Translations under genes and position numbers: made by a program | The notes under the pieces: model-generated | What the model was told of the DNA's origin: nothing | Databases searched by the model: none | Seen by the model: the letters and a program-made list of their open reading frames with translations, nothing else | Part shown: piece by piece, positions 1 through 7,890 of the stretch | Numbering within the stretch: position 1 is the first letter of the stretch | Layout: the number at the start of each line of letters is the position of its first letter | Origin: Silanimonas sp965368785 | GTDB taxonomy: Bacteria > Pseudomonadota > Gammaproteobacteria > Xanthomonadales > Xanthomonadaceae | Length of the DNA stretch: 16,707 nucleotides | Direction of reading: 5' to 3' | Assembly: GCA_965368785.1 (NCBI GenBank) | Contig: CBDUOG010000041.1 | Location: 1-16,707, forward strand

Positions 1-209
1 CAAGCCGAACGGAATTTTATTGACGCGCTGCTTTATGGCTTCGGCGCCGCATTGGGATTCGCCCTGGTGCTGCTGATGTTTTCGTCGCTGCGCGAGCGTT
101 TGCATCAGCTTGCAATACCCGAGTCCTTCGAGGTAGCCCAATCGCGCTAACCACTGCTGCACTGATGGCGCTCGGCTTTATGGGCTTTGCCGGAATCGTT
201 CCCGCCTGA
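1..209 (+). CDS. rnfA: RnfA, Na+/H+-translocating electron transport subunit (3' fragment, apparent frameshift)
   Basis: This is the C-terminal part of the integral membrane subunit RnfA of the Rnf complex, which couples ferredoxin/NAD redox to ion flow across the inner membrane. The gene enters from the left edge. Frame 1 reads NFIDALLYGFGAALGF and then SSLRERL, the RnfA pattern near its end (E. coli has NFLQSALYGFSAAVGF). After Glu at 130-132 this frame runs into TAA at 148-150. The expected tail, GSPIALTTAALMALGFMGF and onward to VPA, continues from 132 in frame 3 and stops at TGA 207-209. That stop overlaps the rnfB ATG by one base. One missing G in the GAGGTAG stretch explains everything. 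Uncorrected, the protein loses about 25 residues including its last membrane helix. The family assignment is firm. Whether the frameshift is biological or a sequencing error cannot be told from the sequence. Confidence 0.85.
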
Positions 210-769
210 TGTGGTCTGCCGTACTCATCTTTACCGCCCTGTGCCTGATCGTCGGTCTCCTGTTGGCGTGGGCGGCGCGTCGCTTCGCGATGAAATCCGA
301 CCCGATTGTTGAGCAGATAAACGCAATTCTGCCGCAAACTCAATGCGGCCAATGCAAGTTCCCGGGCTGTCGACCCTATGCCGAAGCCATTGCCGATGAG
401 CGCGCCGACATTAACCAGTGCCCGCCGGGCGGCGAAGCCGGGGTCAAAGCACTGGCTAATTTACTCGGCCGTGACCCCAAGCCCTTAAACCCGGAGTATG
501 GCGAAGAGAAACCGGCGCTCGTCGCTTTGATCATCGAGGAAGATTGCATCGGTTGTACTAAATGCATTCAGGCCTGTCCGGTAGATGCAATTATTGGTGC
601 GCAAAAGCGCATGCATACCGTGATTGCCGATCTGTGCACCGGCTGCGAGCTGTGCATTCCACCTTGCCCGGTTGATTGCATTGATCTGGTGCCGGCGATT
701 CCCACGCTAAACGTCAATCGCCGACTAACACCAATTTTGACTAGCGAGCACGAACGCAGCTTAGACTAG
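209..769 (+). CDS. rnfB: RnfB, Fe-S subunit of the Rnf electron transport complex
   Basis: RnfB (186 aa) carries electrons through Fe-S clusters on the cytoplasmic face of the inner membrane towards the other Rnf subunits. It has an N-terminal membrane anchor (about residues 4-21). A 4Fe-4S domain follows with Cys46, Cys49, Cys54 and Cys71 (QCGQCKFPGC). Two ferredoxin motifs come next: CIGCTKCIQACP with Cys113/116/119/123 and CTGCELCIPPCP with Cys143/146/149/153. The length matches the short proteobacterial form (about 190 aa), not the longer clostridial form. The ATG overlaps the rnfA TGA (TGATG), so translation is probably coupled. No clear Shine-Dalgarno sequence is visible. The stop codon lies in a CTAG palindrome shared with the convergent TraB-family gene. 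No rnfC, D, G or E follows. Confidence 0.95.
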   Translation: MWSAVLIFTALCLIVGLLLAWAARRFAMKSDPIVEQINAILPQTQCGQCKFPGCRPYAEAIADERADINQCPPGGEAGVKALANLLGRDPKPLNPEYGEEKPALVALIIEEDCIGCTKCIQACPVDAIIGAQKRMHTVIADLCTGCELCIPPCPVDCIDLVPAIPTLNVNRRLTPILTSEHERSLD

Positions 770-1695
770 TGCGCCGCCGCCGGACTTGCTGCAGTTGATG
801 GCTTGGGTACGCACGCACTGCACATGCGCTCTACGCGATAACCCGACTGCTGCAATAAGTGCACCAGCCCATCGTCTCCGAGAAGGTGCATCGCGCCAAC
901 AATAATCAAGGCATTATCCTGATCATTTTGATCCAGACGTGCGCGAATCTTGGGCAACCATTTTTGATTGCGATCGACCAACATCGCGGCATACAACTCT
1001 GGATATTGCTTAAATTCATCGGCCATTGAGGCATTGATGGCGTTCTCGTCACCGCTGCGCCAAAACCCGTGTAACTCATTCATCTGGCTCTTAAGTTGCG
1101 GCAGGTCCTCAAGAAACTGCTTGATCGAATCGACCGATGCTTCATCACTCATCGCGGTGAATACGCCGATCTGATCGTCAATCGTCTCTAAACCGCCAGT
1201 AGGGGTCCCGCGGGCTAACACCTTTTCCACGAAATGTGCGTCTAAACCCAGATCGGAGCGAATGCCCATCGCTTGATATTCCATCACCGTCAATGACAAC
1301 GAGACGAACCAGGGCCGGAAGCTCTGCAATGCTGCGAGAGGGATACCTCTACTCTGCAAATACGCGCTTAGCGCTGCGAGGGTTTCGGGCGGTAATACCG
1401 ATGTTAAGTCTCTACCGTCATCAAAACGTGCCGCGGCAAGCATTTTCTGGCCGATGGCCGCCGGGTCAGCCAAGTCATTGGGATGAAGCTCAAACAAGAC
1501 TTCATTGGAGTCAGCAAACGCCTGATCAACATCGGCTGACAGCGGATAGTCGGTCTCTTTCAGCATATGAAACGAACCGAGCAAATAAACAGAGTTATCT
1601 TTGTCGCTGATTTTCCACAGCAGCGGCGTCGGTGGTTCCGCGCCAGCACTTCCAGCAAAAACAAACAGCAATAACCAGGTTAAGGCCTGACGCAT
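766..1695 (-). CDS. TraB/GumN family protein, exported
   Basis: This 309-aa protein belongs to the TraB/GumN (Tiki-like) family. Members are putative metal-dependent hydrolases, but the bacterial ones lack a settled function. It starts with a classical signal peptide (MRQALTWLLLFVFAGSAGAE, cleavage near residue 19-20), so it is probably periplasmic. Family hallmarks are LLGSFHML near residue 40, with the conserved Gly and His, FELHP near 70, a GLDAHF segment near 150, and GAMHLLGDDGL near 265. The C-terminus has a CSAC pair and an Ala/Pro-rich tail. The ATG is preceded by GGAG at good spacing. The gene is last in the minus-strand run and lies 39 bp after the DUF1684 gene. It overlaps the rnfB end by 4 bp on the opposite strand. 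The family call is good; substrate and activity are unknown. Confidence 0.88.
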   Translation of the reverse strand: MRQALTWLLLFVFAGSAGAEPPTPLLWKISDKDNSVYLLGSFHMLKETDYPLSADVDQAFADSNEVLFELHPNDLADPAAIGQKMLAAARFDDGRDLTSVLPPETLAALSAYLQSRGIPLAALQSFRPWFVSLSLTVMEYQAMGIRSDLGLDAHFVEKVLARGTPTGGLETIDDQIGVFTAMSDEASVDSIKQFLEDLPQLKSQMNELHGFWRSGDENAINASMADEFKQYPELYAAMLVDRNQKWLPKIRARLDQNDQDNALIIVGAMHLLGDDGLVHLLQQSGYRVERMCSACVPKPSTAASPAAAH

Positions 1696-1734
1696 GGATC
1701 AACTCCAGTGTAATTATTTATGTGGCTGATGCGA

Positions 1735-2673
1735 TTAATAATCGCGCTTCCGGGGCTTCATTTCACCGGCGTTAATGCGCATATCCATCCGATTGGACTG
1801 TGGCGGCAACGGGCAGGTAGAGAACGGTGTGTAGGCACAAGGCGGGTTGTAGGTTTTATTAAAATCAATGACTACCGTGCCATCCGCCGCTGGTGTTTCA
1901 GCATAAATAAAACGCGCGGCAGAATAACTTTCATGACCGCTAGTACGATCGGCAAAGGTGATGAACAGACGGCCATCACCTTCATCAATGGTTTCTAAAT
2001 TAAACTGCTTGCCTTCGTGCTCAAAACTCAGCACGCCGGAATTCACCATCTCCTCTTCCATACTCATGATGTTGACAATCGTGATTGTCTTGCCCGGAGG
2101 ATGCGGCACGAACTTTCCGGTAATTCTCAACAGCGGATTAATATCAAAATAATCAATGCCCTCAAACTGGGTGCGTGTCGAGGCGAGCGCATCGCGCACT
2201 CTCAGGGCCAGACGGCCGCCGCGTTCAATAACCGTAAAACTGGCATCTCCTTTGTTGAAGGAGACTTTGGTCGGGCTTCCCGCCGAGTCAACGACTAGTT
2301 CGGTCGCCGACTTAACCGACTTACCATCAATGAGCACATCGACCCCGGGCTCGGGCTTGAACGTCACCTTCTTACCCTGCACACGGATGAATCCCAAACG
2401 TACCGGACCGGAATCGAAGCGAATACCATTCTTTAGGCCCGAGCCAATGAAGGACGCCTGATTCGGCTCCAACCAATGCAAGCCAACCAGCGACAACCAA
2501 CCATCGGCGGCCTGCAGCCGGGTTAATCGATCCTCGCGCCAGGCGAAAATCTCTTGTCGATGTAATCGAGATTGCTCGTTCAATTCAGCATCACCAATGT
2601 CTACCACTCCTTCGGAGCCACAGCCTGTCATCAGGACAATTGCAACAGCAAAAAGCAATCCGCGAAAAATCAT
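1735..2673 (-). CDS. DUF1684 domain lipoprotein
   Basis: This 312-aa protein matches the DUF1684 family, whose function is not established. The N-terminus is a lipoprotein signal, with a hydrophobic stretch ending MTGC and lipidated Cys18, so it is probably membrane-anchored and outside the cytoplasm. Family features are WREDRLTRLQAADGWLSLVG and GLHWLEPN near residues 45-75. Near the end is the very conserved KTYNPPCAYTPFSTCPLPP, with two Cys. The start is supported by GAGGAA just upstream, which overlaps the mutL stop; the gap is 7 nt, so the gene is almost certainly cotranscribed with mutL. In many gammaproteobacteria miaA and hfq follow mutL, and here this gene takes that place. I recognise the domain but cannot assign a reaction. 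Confidence 0.87.
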   Translation of the reverse strand: MIFRGLLFAVAIVLMTGCGSEGVVDIGDAELNEQSRLHRQEIFAWREDRLTRLQAADGWLSLVGLHWLEPNQASFIGSGLKNGIRFDSGPVRLGFIRVQGKKVTFKPEPGVDVLIDGKSVKSATELVVDSAGSPTKVSFNKGDASFTVIERGGRLALRVRDALASTRTQFEGIDYFDINPLLRITGKFVPHPPGKTITIVNIMSMEEEMVNSGVLSFEHEGKQFNLETIDEGDGRLFITFADRTSGHESYSAARFIYAETPAADGTVVIDFNKTYNPPCAYTPFSTCPLPPQSNRMDMRINAGEMKPRKRDY

Positions 2674-2680
2674 AATTTCC

Positions 2681-4459
2681 TCACCGGCCGCGCAAAAACA
2701 TTTTGTCCAGCGCGCCCATATCTAATTGAAACCAAGTCGGCCTACCGTGATTACATTGGCCGGAACGTTCGGTAACTTCCATCTCACGTAACAACGCATT
2801 CATTTCGGCAATGCTGAGCTTGCGATTGGCGCGCACCGAGGTGTGACAGGCGAGCGTCGCCAAAAGTTCATTCTGCACATGCTCCACCCGGCTACTTTGC
2901 CCGTGTTCACGAAAGTCGGCAAGCAAGTCTAAGCTCAGGACCTTCGGGTCGATATCGGACAGCAGTGCGGGCACTGCGCGAATCAATACCTGCTGTGGTC
3001 CGGAACGGCTCAACTCAAAGCCTAAGCCGGCAATCTCCTGTGCAAACTGTTCCGCAGCCTGAGCCTCTGCTTCACTGACCGCGATGGCAATCGGCACCAG
3101 CAGCGACTGGGTACGCAAACCCGAACTATCCCGTGCTTGCTTGAGGCGTTCGTAGGTCAGCCGCTCGTGTGCCGCATGCATATCGACCACGATCAAGCCC
3201 TGCGCGTTCTGCGCCAACACATAAACGCCGTGCAGCTGAGCCAGGGCAAAACCTAGAGGCGGCACATCGTGCTGATAGTTCATTGCAGCATCGCTGCCAG
3301 CGGCCTGCTCCGCAACGCGCGATGCGTCATTGTGCGCTCCATACAAAGCCCGATAAGCATCCATGCTTGTTGCACCGGGCAAGGCCATGCTGGCCTGTCG
3401 AAAAGCCGCCGACTGATCCAACGCACGGTGCTGATCCGCATCGTTAGCACTGGTCTCACCAGCTCTGGTCTGGGCCAGCGCTTGATTGAGCGCATGAAAC
3501 ACGAATTGATGCACTAGCCGCGAATCGCGGAAGCGCACTTCGTGTTTTGCCGGATGCACATTGACGTCGACCTGCCGCGGCTCAATGTTCAAGAACAACA
3601 CGTATGCCGGAAAGCGCCCGTGAAACAGTACATCTGCATACGCCTGTTTTACCGCATGGGCAATGGTTCTATCGCGCACTGCGCGGCCATTAACGAAGAG
3701 ATACTGTTGGTCCGCCGAGGAGCGCGACGCCGTAGGCAATCCGATCCAACCACTCAGACTGATTCGGGCGGCCTCGTGACTAACGCGCAAACTCTGGTTG
3801 GCAAATTCCGCGCCTAAGGCTTCGGTTAAGCGCAGTTGCCCATCGCTCAATACATCGGCGCCGCGATAGCTCCGATAATTTTTGCCATTATGGCGAATGC
3901 GCAATTCAATTTCCGGGTGAACCAATGCAATGGATCGAACCCAATCATCAATATGCAATAACTCGGTTCGCTCGGTTTTTAAAAATTTGCGTCGAGCCGG
4001 CACGTTGAAAAATAAATCACGCACTTCAACACTGGTACCCACCGGATGCGGCGCGGGCTCCAAGTCCAGCACCTGCCCTCCTTCGATTTTCAGGCTGGCA
4101 CCGTGCTCACCGTTCTGGCTGCGGGAGCTAATCCGGAAGCGCGAAACCGATGCGATCGACGGCAAGGCTTCGCCGCGAAATCCCAGACTCGCCACTTGTT
4201 CCAAATCTTCCAGACTCGCAATTTTGCTGGTCGCGTGACGTCTCACTGCCAATGACAGCTCGTCGGGCAGCAAACCGCAGCCATCATCTTTAATCCGAAT
4301 GAGACGGATCCCTCCTTCCTCCAGATCCAACTCAATGCGCCGCGCGCCCGCGTCGACCGCATTTTCGATGAGCTCTTTTACGACAGACGCGGGTCTATCA
4401 ACCACCTCACCGGCAGCAATTTGATTGATCAGAATTTCAGGTAGCGCTTGGATCGGCAC
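2681..4459 (-). CDS. mutL: DNA mismatch repair protein MutL
   Basis: MutL links mismatch recognition by MutS to strand incision. I start it at GTG 4459, giving 592 aa beginning MPIQALPE, because this puts the GHKL ATPase residues at the E. coli positions: Glu29, Asn33 and Asp58. A TTG at 4477 would add six residues without homology. N-terminal ATPase motifs are ENAVDAGA, DDGCGL, ATSKI, GFRGEAL and FNVPARRKFLK. The C-terminal half carries an endonuclease-type site: DMHAAHERLTYE at 426-437, fitting D-x-H-A-x2-E-x4-E, plus ACHTSVRA (537-544), CNHGRP (569-574) and a final FLR. The linker (about 335-395) is poorly conserved and Ala/Gln-rich, as usual. The gene follows amiB by 43 bp, the widespread amiB-mutL order. 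Confidence 0.96.
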   Translation of the reverse strand: MPIQALPEILINQIAAGEVVDRPASVVKELIENAVDAGARRIELDLEEGGIRLIRIKDDGCGLLPDELSLAVRRHATSKIASLEDLEQVASLGFRGEALPSIASVSRFRISSRSQNGEHGASLKIEGGQVLDLEPAPHPVGTSVEVRDLFFNVPARRKFLKTERTELLHIDDWVRSIALVHPEIELRIRHNGKNYRSYRGADVLSDGQLRLTEALGAEFANQSLRVSHEAARISLSGWIGLPTASRSSADQQYLFVNGRAVRDRTIAHAVKQAYADVLFHGRFPAYVLFLNIEPRQVDVNVHPAKHEVRFRDSRLVHQFVFHALNQALAQTRAGETSANDADQHRALDQSAAFRQASMALPGATSMDAYRALYGAHNDASRVAEQAAGSDAAMNYQHDVPPLGFALAQLHGVYVLAQNAQGLIVVDMHAAHERLTYERLKQARDSSGLRTQSLLVPIAIAVSEAEAQAAEQFAQEIAGLGFELSRSGPQQVLIRAVPALLSDIDPKVLSLDLLADFREHGQSSRVEHVQNELLATLACHTSVRANRKLSIAEMNALLREMEVTERSGQCNHGRPTWFQLDMGALDKMFLRGR

Positions 4460-4502
4460 GAGCAGGCTCTTAAGCAAAGAGCCACATGATAACCGCTTCG
4501 CT

Positions 4503-5864
4503 TTATTGCGGCGCGGAGGCAGCCGGAATAAATAAGCGTTCGCCGACCCTTAAATGGTCATCCTGCTTATTATTAGCGGTGCGGATGCGCTCTAACGGCA
4601 CGCCGTGACGTGCTGCGATCAGACTTAATGTTTCGCCACGCATGACAATGTGATCGCGATTGCCCCGCATGGATTCCTGGTTCATCGCAAACCATGTACC
4701 CGGCGGTGGCTGCAGAGCAAAATATTCGCGAACACCTTTCACAATGGCACTGGCCATTTGTTTACGAAAGCTTGGATCGGACAGGCGTTTTTGATCCTGC
4801 AAATTGGTGATAAACCCGGTTTCCACCAACATACTGGGGACATCGGGTGAGCGCAAAACAACGAAATTAGCGTGTTCAACCTGAGGCTTATGGGTCTTTC
4901 CGAGTTCACGCATTGCATTTAATACGTTATTGGCCGCTTCTTGCGATGCGCGCATAGTTGCGTTCTGCGACAAATCAAGCAACACGGCGGCCAGGTTTTT
5001 ATCTTCGTGAGCCAAAGACACGCCGCCAACTAGATCTGCGGCATTTTCCTGATCTGCAAGCCAGCGTGCCGCTTCACTGGAAGCGCCGCGCAGACTCAGT
5101 ACATAAACCGAAGCACCGCTGGCACGCGCATTATGCGCCGCATCGGCGTGCACAGAAACGAATAAATCAGCCTGTGCCTGGCGCGCCTTCATGTAGCGCC
5201 CATCCAGCGCAATGAACTCATCTTTATCGCGCACCAAGTGCGCTTTCAATCCCTTGATCTCATTTATTTGCCGCGCAATTTCCTGTGCCATTTGCAGCGT
5301 AATGTCTTTTTCGCGGACGCCGGATTTACCGATTGCACCGGGGTCTTTTCCGCCGTGACCGGCATCAATCGCAACGATCAGATCACGACCGGTGCTGCCC
5401 ACGACATCGGCAACCGTTTTTACCGGGGATGCAATTGTGCTGGAACCGCGCAAATCGACGATCAGTCGATGTTGCCCATTGTGCGACTCATAGACCGTCT
5501 TTGGCTTTAGACCAATGCGCAGATCTAAAACCACACGCAGATCGGTCTCGGCCCGTGTTCCGGTACGAATCGACAAAACGTTGCCGGAGACATCGTTCGA
5601 TTTGAACTCGTTAGCGGCTTTGACTTTGGCAAAATCCAGCACCACGCGCTCAGGATTAGCCAGGGTAAATAGTCGGTGCTCGCCGGGATGTCCGTCGAAC
5701 TCAAGCACCACGCGCTCAGTGGCTGGATCGGGTGCTTCATAACGAATCGTGCGCAATTGCACCGCATCGAGCGTAGAGCTGCCGATCAGGGCCAGACACA
5801 GACATAGGAGCAAATTCGGGCGCATGGGCGGATTGAAGCAAAAAGAACCCACTTTTGCAAGCAT
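4503..5864 (-). CDS. amiB: N-acetylmuramoyl-L-alanine amidase, AmiB type (AMIN, Amidase_3, LysM)
   Basis: This periplasmic zinc amidase cuts the bond between MurNAc and the stem peptide and helps separate daughter cells. In the 453-aa reading there is a signal peptide (MRPNLLLCLCLALIGSS at 14-30). An AMIN domain that targets septal peptidoglycan follows (about 35-140). The Amidase_3 domain (about 161-385) has zinc ligands His170 (DAGHGG), Glu185 (GVREKD) and His239 (SVHAD), and catalytic Glu348 (LVETGF). A LysM peptidoglycan-binding domain ends the protein (about 405-447). The start is uncertain. ATG 5864 has AAGGG three bases upstream. ATG 5825 (MRPNLLL) gives a tidier signal peptide but no Shine-Dalgarno. 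Known family members of this type are activated by EnvC-like proteins. The symbol amiB rests on the AMIN/LysM layout and the adjacent mutL. Confidence 0.93.
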   Translation of the reverse strand: MLAKVGSFCFNPPMRPNLLLCLCLALIGSSTLDAVQLRTIRYEAPDPATERVVLEFDGHPGEHRLFTLANPERVVLDFAKVKAANEFKSNDVSGNVLSIRTGTRAETDLRVVLDLRIGLKPKTVYESHNGQHRLIVDLRGSSTIASPVKTVADVVGSTGRDLIVAIDAGHGGKDPGAIGKSGVREKDITLQMAQEIARQINEIKGLKAHLVRDKDEFIALDGRYMKARQAQADLFVSVHADAAHNARASGASVYVLSLRGASSEAARWLADQENAADLVGGVSLAHEDKNLAAVLLDLSQNATMRASQEAANNVLNAMRELGKTHKPQVEHANFVVLRSPDVPSMLVETGFITNLQDQKRLSDPSFRKQMASAIVKGVREYFALQPPPGTWFAMNQESMRGNRDHIVMRGETLSLIAARHGVPLERIRTANNKQDDHLRVGERLFIPAASAPQ

Positions 5865-5909
5865 TTTCCCTTAAAAAACCGATACCTGAGAGATATTCTT
5901 AATCTGAGG

Positions 5910-6392
5910 TCAAGAAACCGGACGCAACTCGATACTTTCTGCCGCTGCCTCCAGCCACTGCCGGGCCCAGCCGTTCGCCGCGACCAAGCTCAACTGGCGA
6001 CCGCTGCCGCTGATTTCCAGACTCAAATGCAGATCAGGTGCAGGAATCGCCGCCATGGCGCGCTCCGGCCACTCGATCAACCAAACCGAGTTGAGCGGAT
6101 CAGGCTCGTCCAGCCCGAGAAAATCCATTTCCGAACCGGCCCCAATCCGATACAAGTCTAAGTGCAGACATTCACGCCCATCAGCCAACGGGTAGCGTTC
6201 AACCAACGTATAGGTAGGGCTGCGCACGGTGCCGATCACGCCCAACGCCCGAATAAACCCCCGGGCAAAGCTGGACTTGCCTGCACCCAAGTCGCCCTGC
6301 AACCAGACGCAGGCATGCTGCGGCAGGCTCTGTGCTAAAGCAGCGGCCACGGCATTTGTCTGCGCCTCGTCGGCCAAAAACCAATGTTTCAT
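5910..6392 (-). CDS. tsaE: TsaE, ATPase for tRNA t6A37 modification
   Basis: TsaE (160 aa) is the P-loop ATPase that works with TsaB and TsaD to place threonylcarbamoyl on A37 of ANN-decoding tRNAs in the cytoplasm. The Walker A loop GDLGAGKSS lies at residues 33-41, followed by SPTYTLVERY (58-67), HLDLYRI with Asp79, and LIEWPER with Glu107 and Trp108. All are typical of the family, and the length is normal (about 150-160). I start at ATG 6392 (MKHWFL). It overlaps the nnr stop as ATGA, so translation is probably coupled. The open frame continues further upstream inside nnr, but that stretch has no TsaE homology and is shadow sequence. Forty-five bases separate it from amiB. The nnr-tsaE-amiB-mutL order is classic in gammaproteobacteria. 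Confidence 0.95.
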   Translation of the reverse strand: MKHWFLADEAQTNAVAAALAQSLPQHACVWLQGDLGAGKSSFARGFIRALGVIGTVRSPTYTLVERYPLADGRECLHLDLYRIGAGSEMDFLGLDEPDPLNSVWLIEWPERAMAAIPAPDLHLSLEISGSGRQLSLVAANGWARQWLEAAAESIELRPVS

Positions 6393-7867
6393 GGGTTTAC
6401 TAATCGTCGAATTGGAATAAACAAGTCTGACGCGAGCAGGCCTCTTGGGCAATCTTCGGCAGCCATATCGGCCGCAACACTGTGCACCAGGGCCCCTAAC
6501 CAGGCCGCTTCGTAGGCACAGTAGCCTTGACCGAGCACAGCGGCAATGATGCCGGCCAACACATCGCCCATACCGGCGACCGCCATGCCCGGATTTCCAG
6601 CGTTTATCAGCATTACATTCCGTGAGGGAGCAGCGACAAGCGTGCCTGCGCCTTTGAGAACAACCGTACACTTAAATTTCTGCAACAGACGATCGACTGC
6701 AGCAAAACGATCCGCCTGAATCTGCGCAACGGTCACACCCAATAAACGCGCAGCTTCACCGGGATGCGGAGTGAGAACGGTCTGCTCCGGCATCTGGACG
6801 CCATCGCCGAGCAAATTAAGCCCGTCGGCATCAATCACCATCGGCTTATGGCTATCCAAGGCTTGCTGCAATGCCCAAACACCCCATTCGTTCGTACCGA
6901 GACCCGGCCCTACCGCCACGGTATCTGCACGCGCTAGGCCTGACTGAATCGACTGCCCGGCGGCCATCGGATGAATAATCAACTCCGGTAGGGCGACATG
7001 CAGCGCAACGGCGTGATGTGAATCCGTATAGAGCTCCGCCAGCCCCGCCCCGGCACGTAGTGCGGCGGTGGCACATAAAATACCCGCACCGGCAAAACCC
7101 GCTGAGCCTGCAATCACCGCTAATCGACCGTGGGTGCCCTTGTGGCTGGCGCCTCGCCGTGGGGGGAAATAGTCAGCCAGCGAACGCGCATCCAGCGCAT
7201 ATATTCCGGCCTGCTGTGCGCCGGCCAGACGATTTGCGCCTAAATCAGCCAGATCGACTACCGCGCAATAGTCGCGGGCCTGTCCGGTAAATAATCCGCG
7301 CTTGTGCGCAACAAAGCTCAAGCATCGACTCGCATACACCGCGACCCCACACACTTGGCCGGTATCGGCGCTTAAACCCGAGGGCACATCGATCGCTAGC
7401 ACCGGAACAAAGCGCGCATTTCCAGACCGGTCATTGAGTCGCTCTACCCAATCCCGTGCTTCGCCCTGCAGATCGCGACCAAGTCCAATTCCAAATAGAC
7501 AGTCGACATAGACATCGCAGTCGTGCCAATCATCGAGATCGGTGCTAATCGTTCCGCCACAATCCAACCAGTCAGCGCGCGCCTGCCTTGCCGCCTCCGG
7601 ACCGCTTACCGCATAAGCTCGAAGGTCTACGCTGAATCCGGCATCGCGAGCTAAACGCGCCAATACAAAACCATCGCCACCATTATTGCCCGGGCCGCAC
7701 AAAATGCCGACGCGCTGTGCCTGAGGCCAGTGCACTTGAAGATACTTAAACGCCTCAAATCCCGCCTCGCACATGAGCTGGTAAGCGCTGAGCTGTCGCG
7801 CGTCCATTAACGCGTCATCCAGGGTGGCGACGTGTTGCGCAGAAAACAGCGGAATCATCCTTGTCAT
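6389..7867 (-). CDS. nnr: Bifunctional NAD(P)H-hydrate epimerase/dehydratase
   Basis: Nnr (YjeF, 492 aa) repairs damaged NADHX and NADPHX. The N-terminal YjeF_N domain epimerises the hydrates and the C-terminal ribokinase-like domain dehydrates the S-form using ADP. In the N-domain GPGNNGGDG lies at 58-66, and VDCLFGIGLGR and AIDVPSGLSADTG follow. The C-domain begins near residue 230 and contains HKGTHGRLAVIAG, LTPHPGEAARLL and VVLKGAGTLV. The signature GMGDVLAG is at 432-439 with catalytic Asp435. The length is normal for the fused enzyme. The ATG lies only 23 bp from the divergent queG start, so both promoters must overlap the opposite coding sequence or sit in this tiny gap. It is the first gene of the run towards mutL. 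Confidence 0.96.
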   Translation of the reverse strand: MTRMIPLFSAQHVATLDDALMDARQLSAYQLMCEAGFEAFKYLQVHWPQAQRVGILCGPGNNGGDGFVLARLARDAGFSVDLRAYAVSGPEAARQARADWLDCGGTISTDLDDWHDCDVYVDCLFGIGLGRDLQGEARDWVERLNDRSGNARFVPVLAIDVPSGLSADTGQVCGVAVYASRCLSFVAHKRGLFTGQARDYCAVVDLADLGANRLAGAQQAGIYALDARSLADYFPPRRGASHKGTHGRLAVIAGSAGFAGAGILCATAALRAGAGLAELYTDSHHAVALHVALPELIIHPMAAGQSIQSGLARADTVAVGPGLGTNEWGVWALQQALDSHKPMVIDADGLNLLGDGVQMPEQTVLTPHPGEAARLLGVTVAQIQADRFAAVDRLLQKFKCTVVLKGAGTLVAAPSRNVMLINAGNPGMAVAGMGDVLAGIIAAVLGQGYCAYEAAWLGALVHSVAADMAAEDCPRGLLASDLFIPIRRLVNP

Positions 7868-7876
7868 GCAAATGAT

Positions 7877-7884
7877 TCTATACT
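7877..7884. promoter_or_regulatory. Overlapping -10-like elements between nnr and queG
   Basis: The 23-bp gap between the divergent starts holds TATACT (7879-7884) on the plus strand, a five-of-six -10 match. It would place a transcript start near 7891, at or next to the first queG ATG, so queG mRNA may be nearly leaderless. On the minus strand TCTATA reads TATAGA, a weaker -10 for nnr, with TAGAAT overlapping it. I find no good -35 at 16-18 bp for either direction. This is a plausible but weak call. Confidence 0.35.
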
Positions 7885-7890
7885 TTTCTT

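Noticed and set aside
132..150. Programmed -1 frameshifting in rnfA
   Set aside because: Not excluded, but there is no X-XXY-YYZ slippery site or evident pseudoknot; a lost G in a G run is simpler.
3169..3495. Several open frames opposite and within mutL (also opposite amiB, nnr, pgi, panC and pcnB)
   Set aside because: They are out-of-frame shadows of well-supported genes, with no homology, ribosome sites or independent context.
6393..6671. Long N-terminal extension of the tsaE reading frame
   Set aside because: The extra sequence is Cys/Arg-rich, lies wholly inside nnr, and lacks homology; ATG 6392 with the ATGA overlap gives a normal-length TsaE.
7861..7884. TTGTCA (7861-7866) as a -35 for TATACT before queG
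   Set aside because: The spacing is only 12 bp, too short for a sigma-70 promoter.
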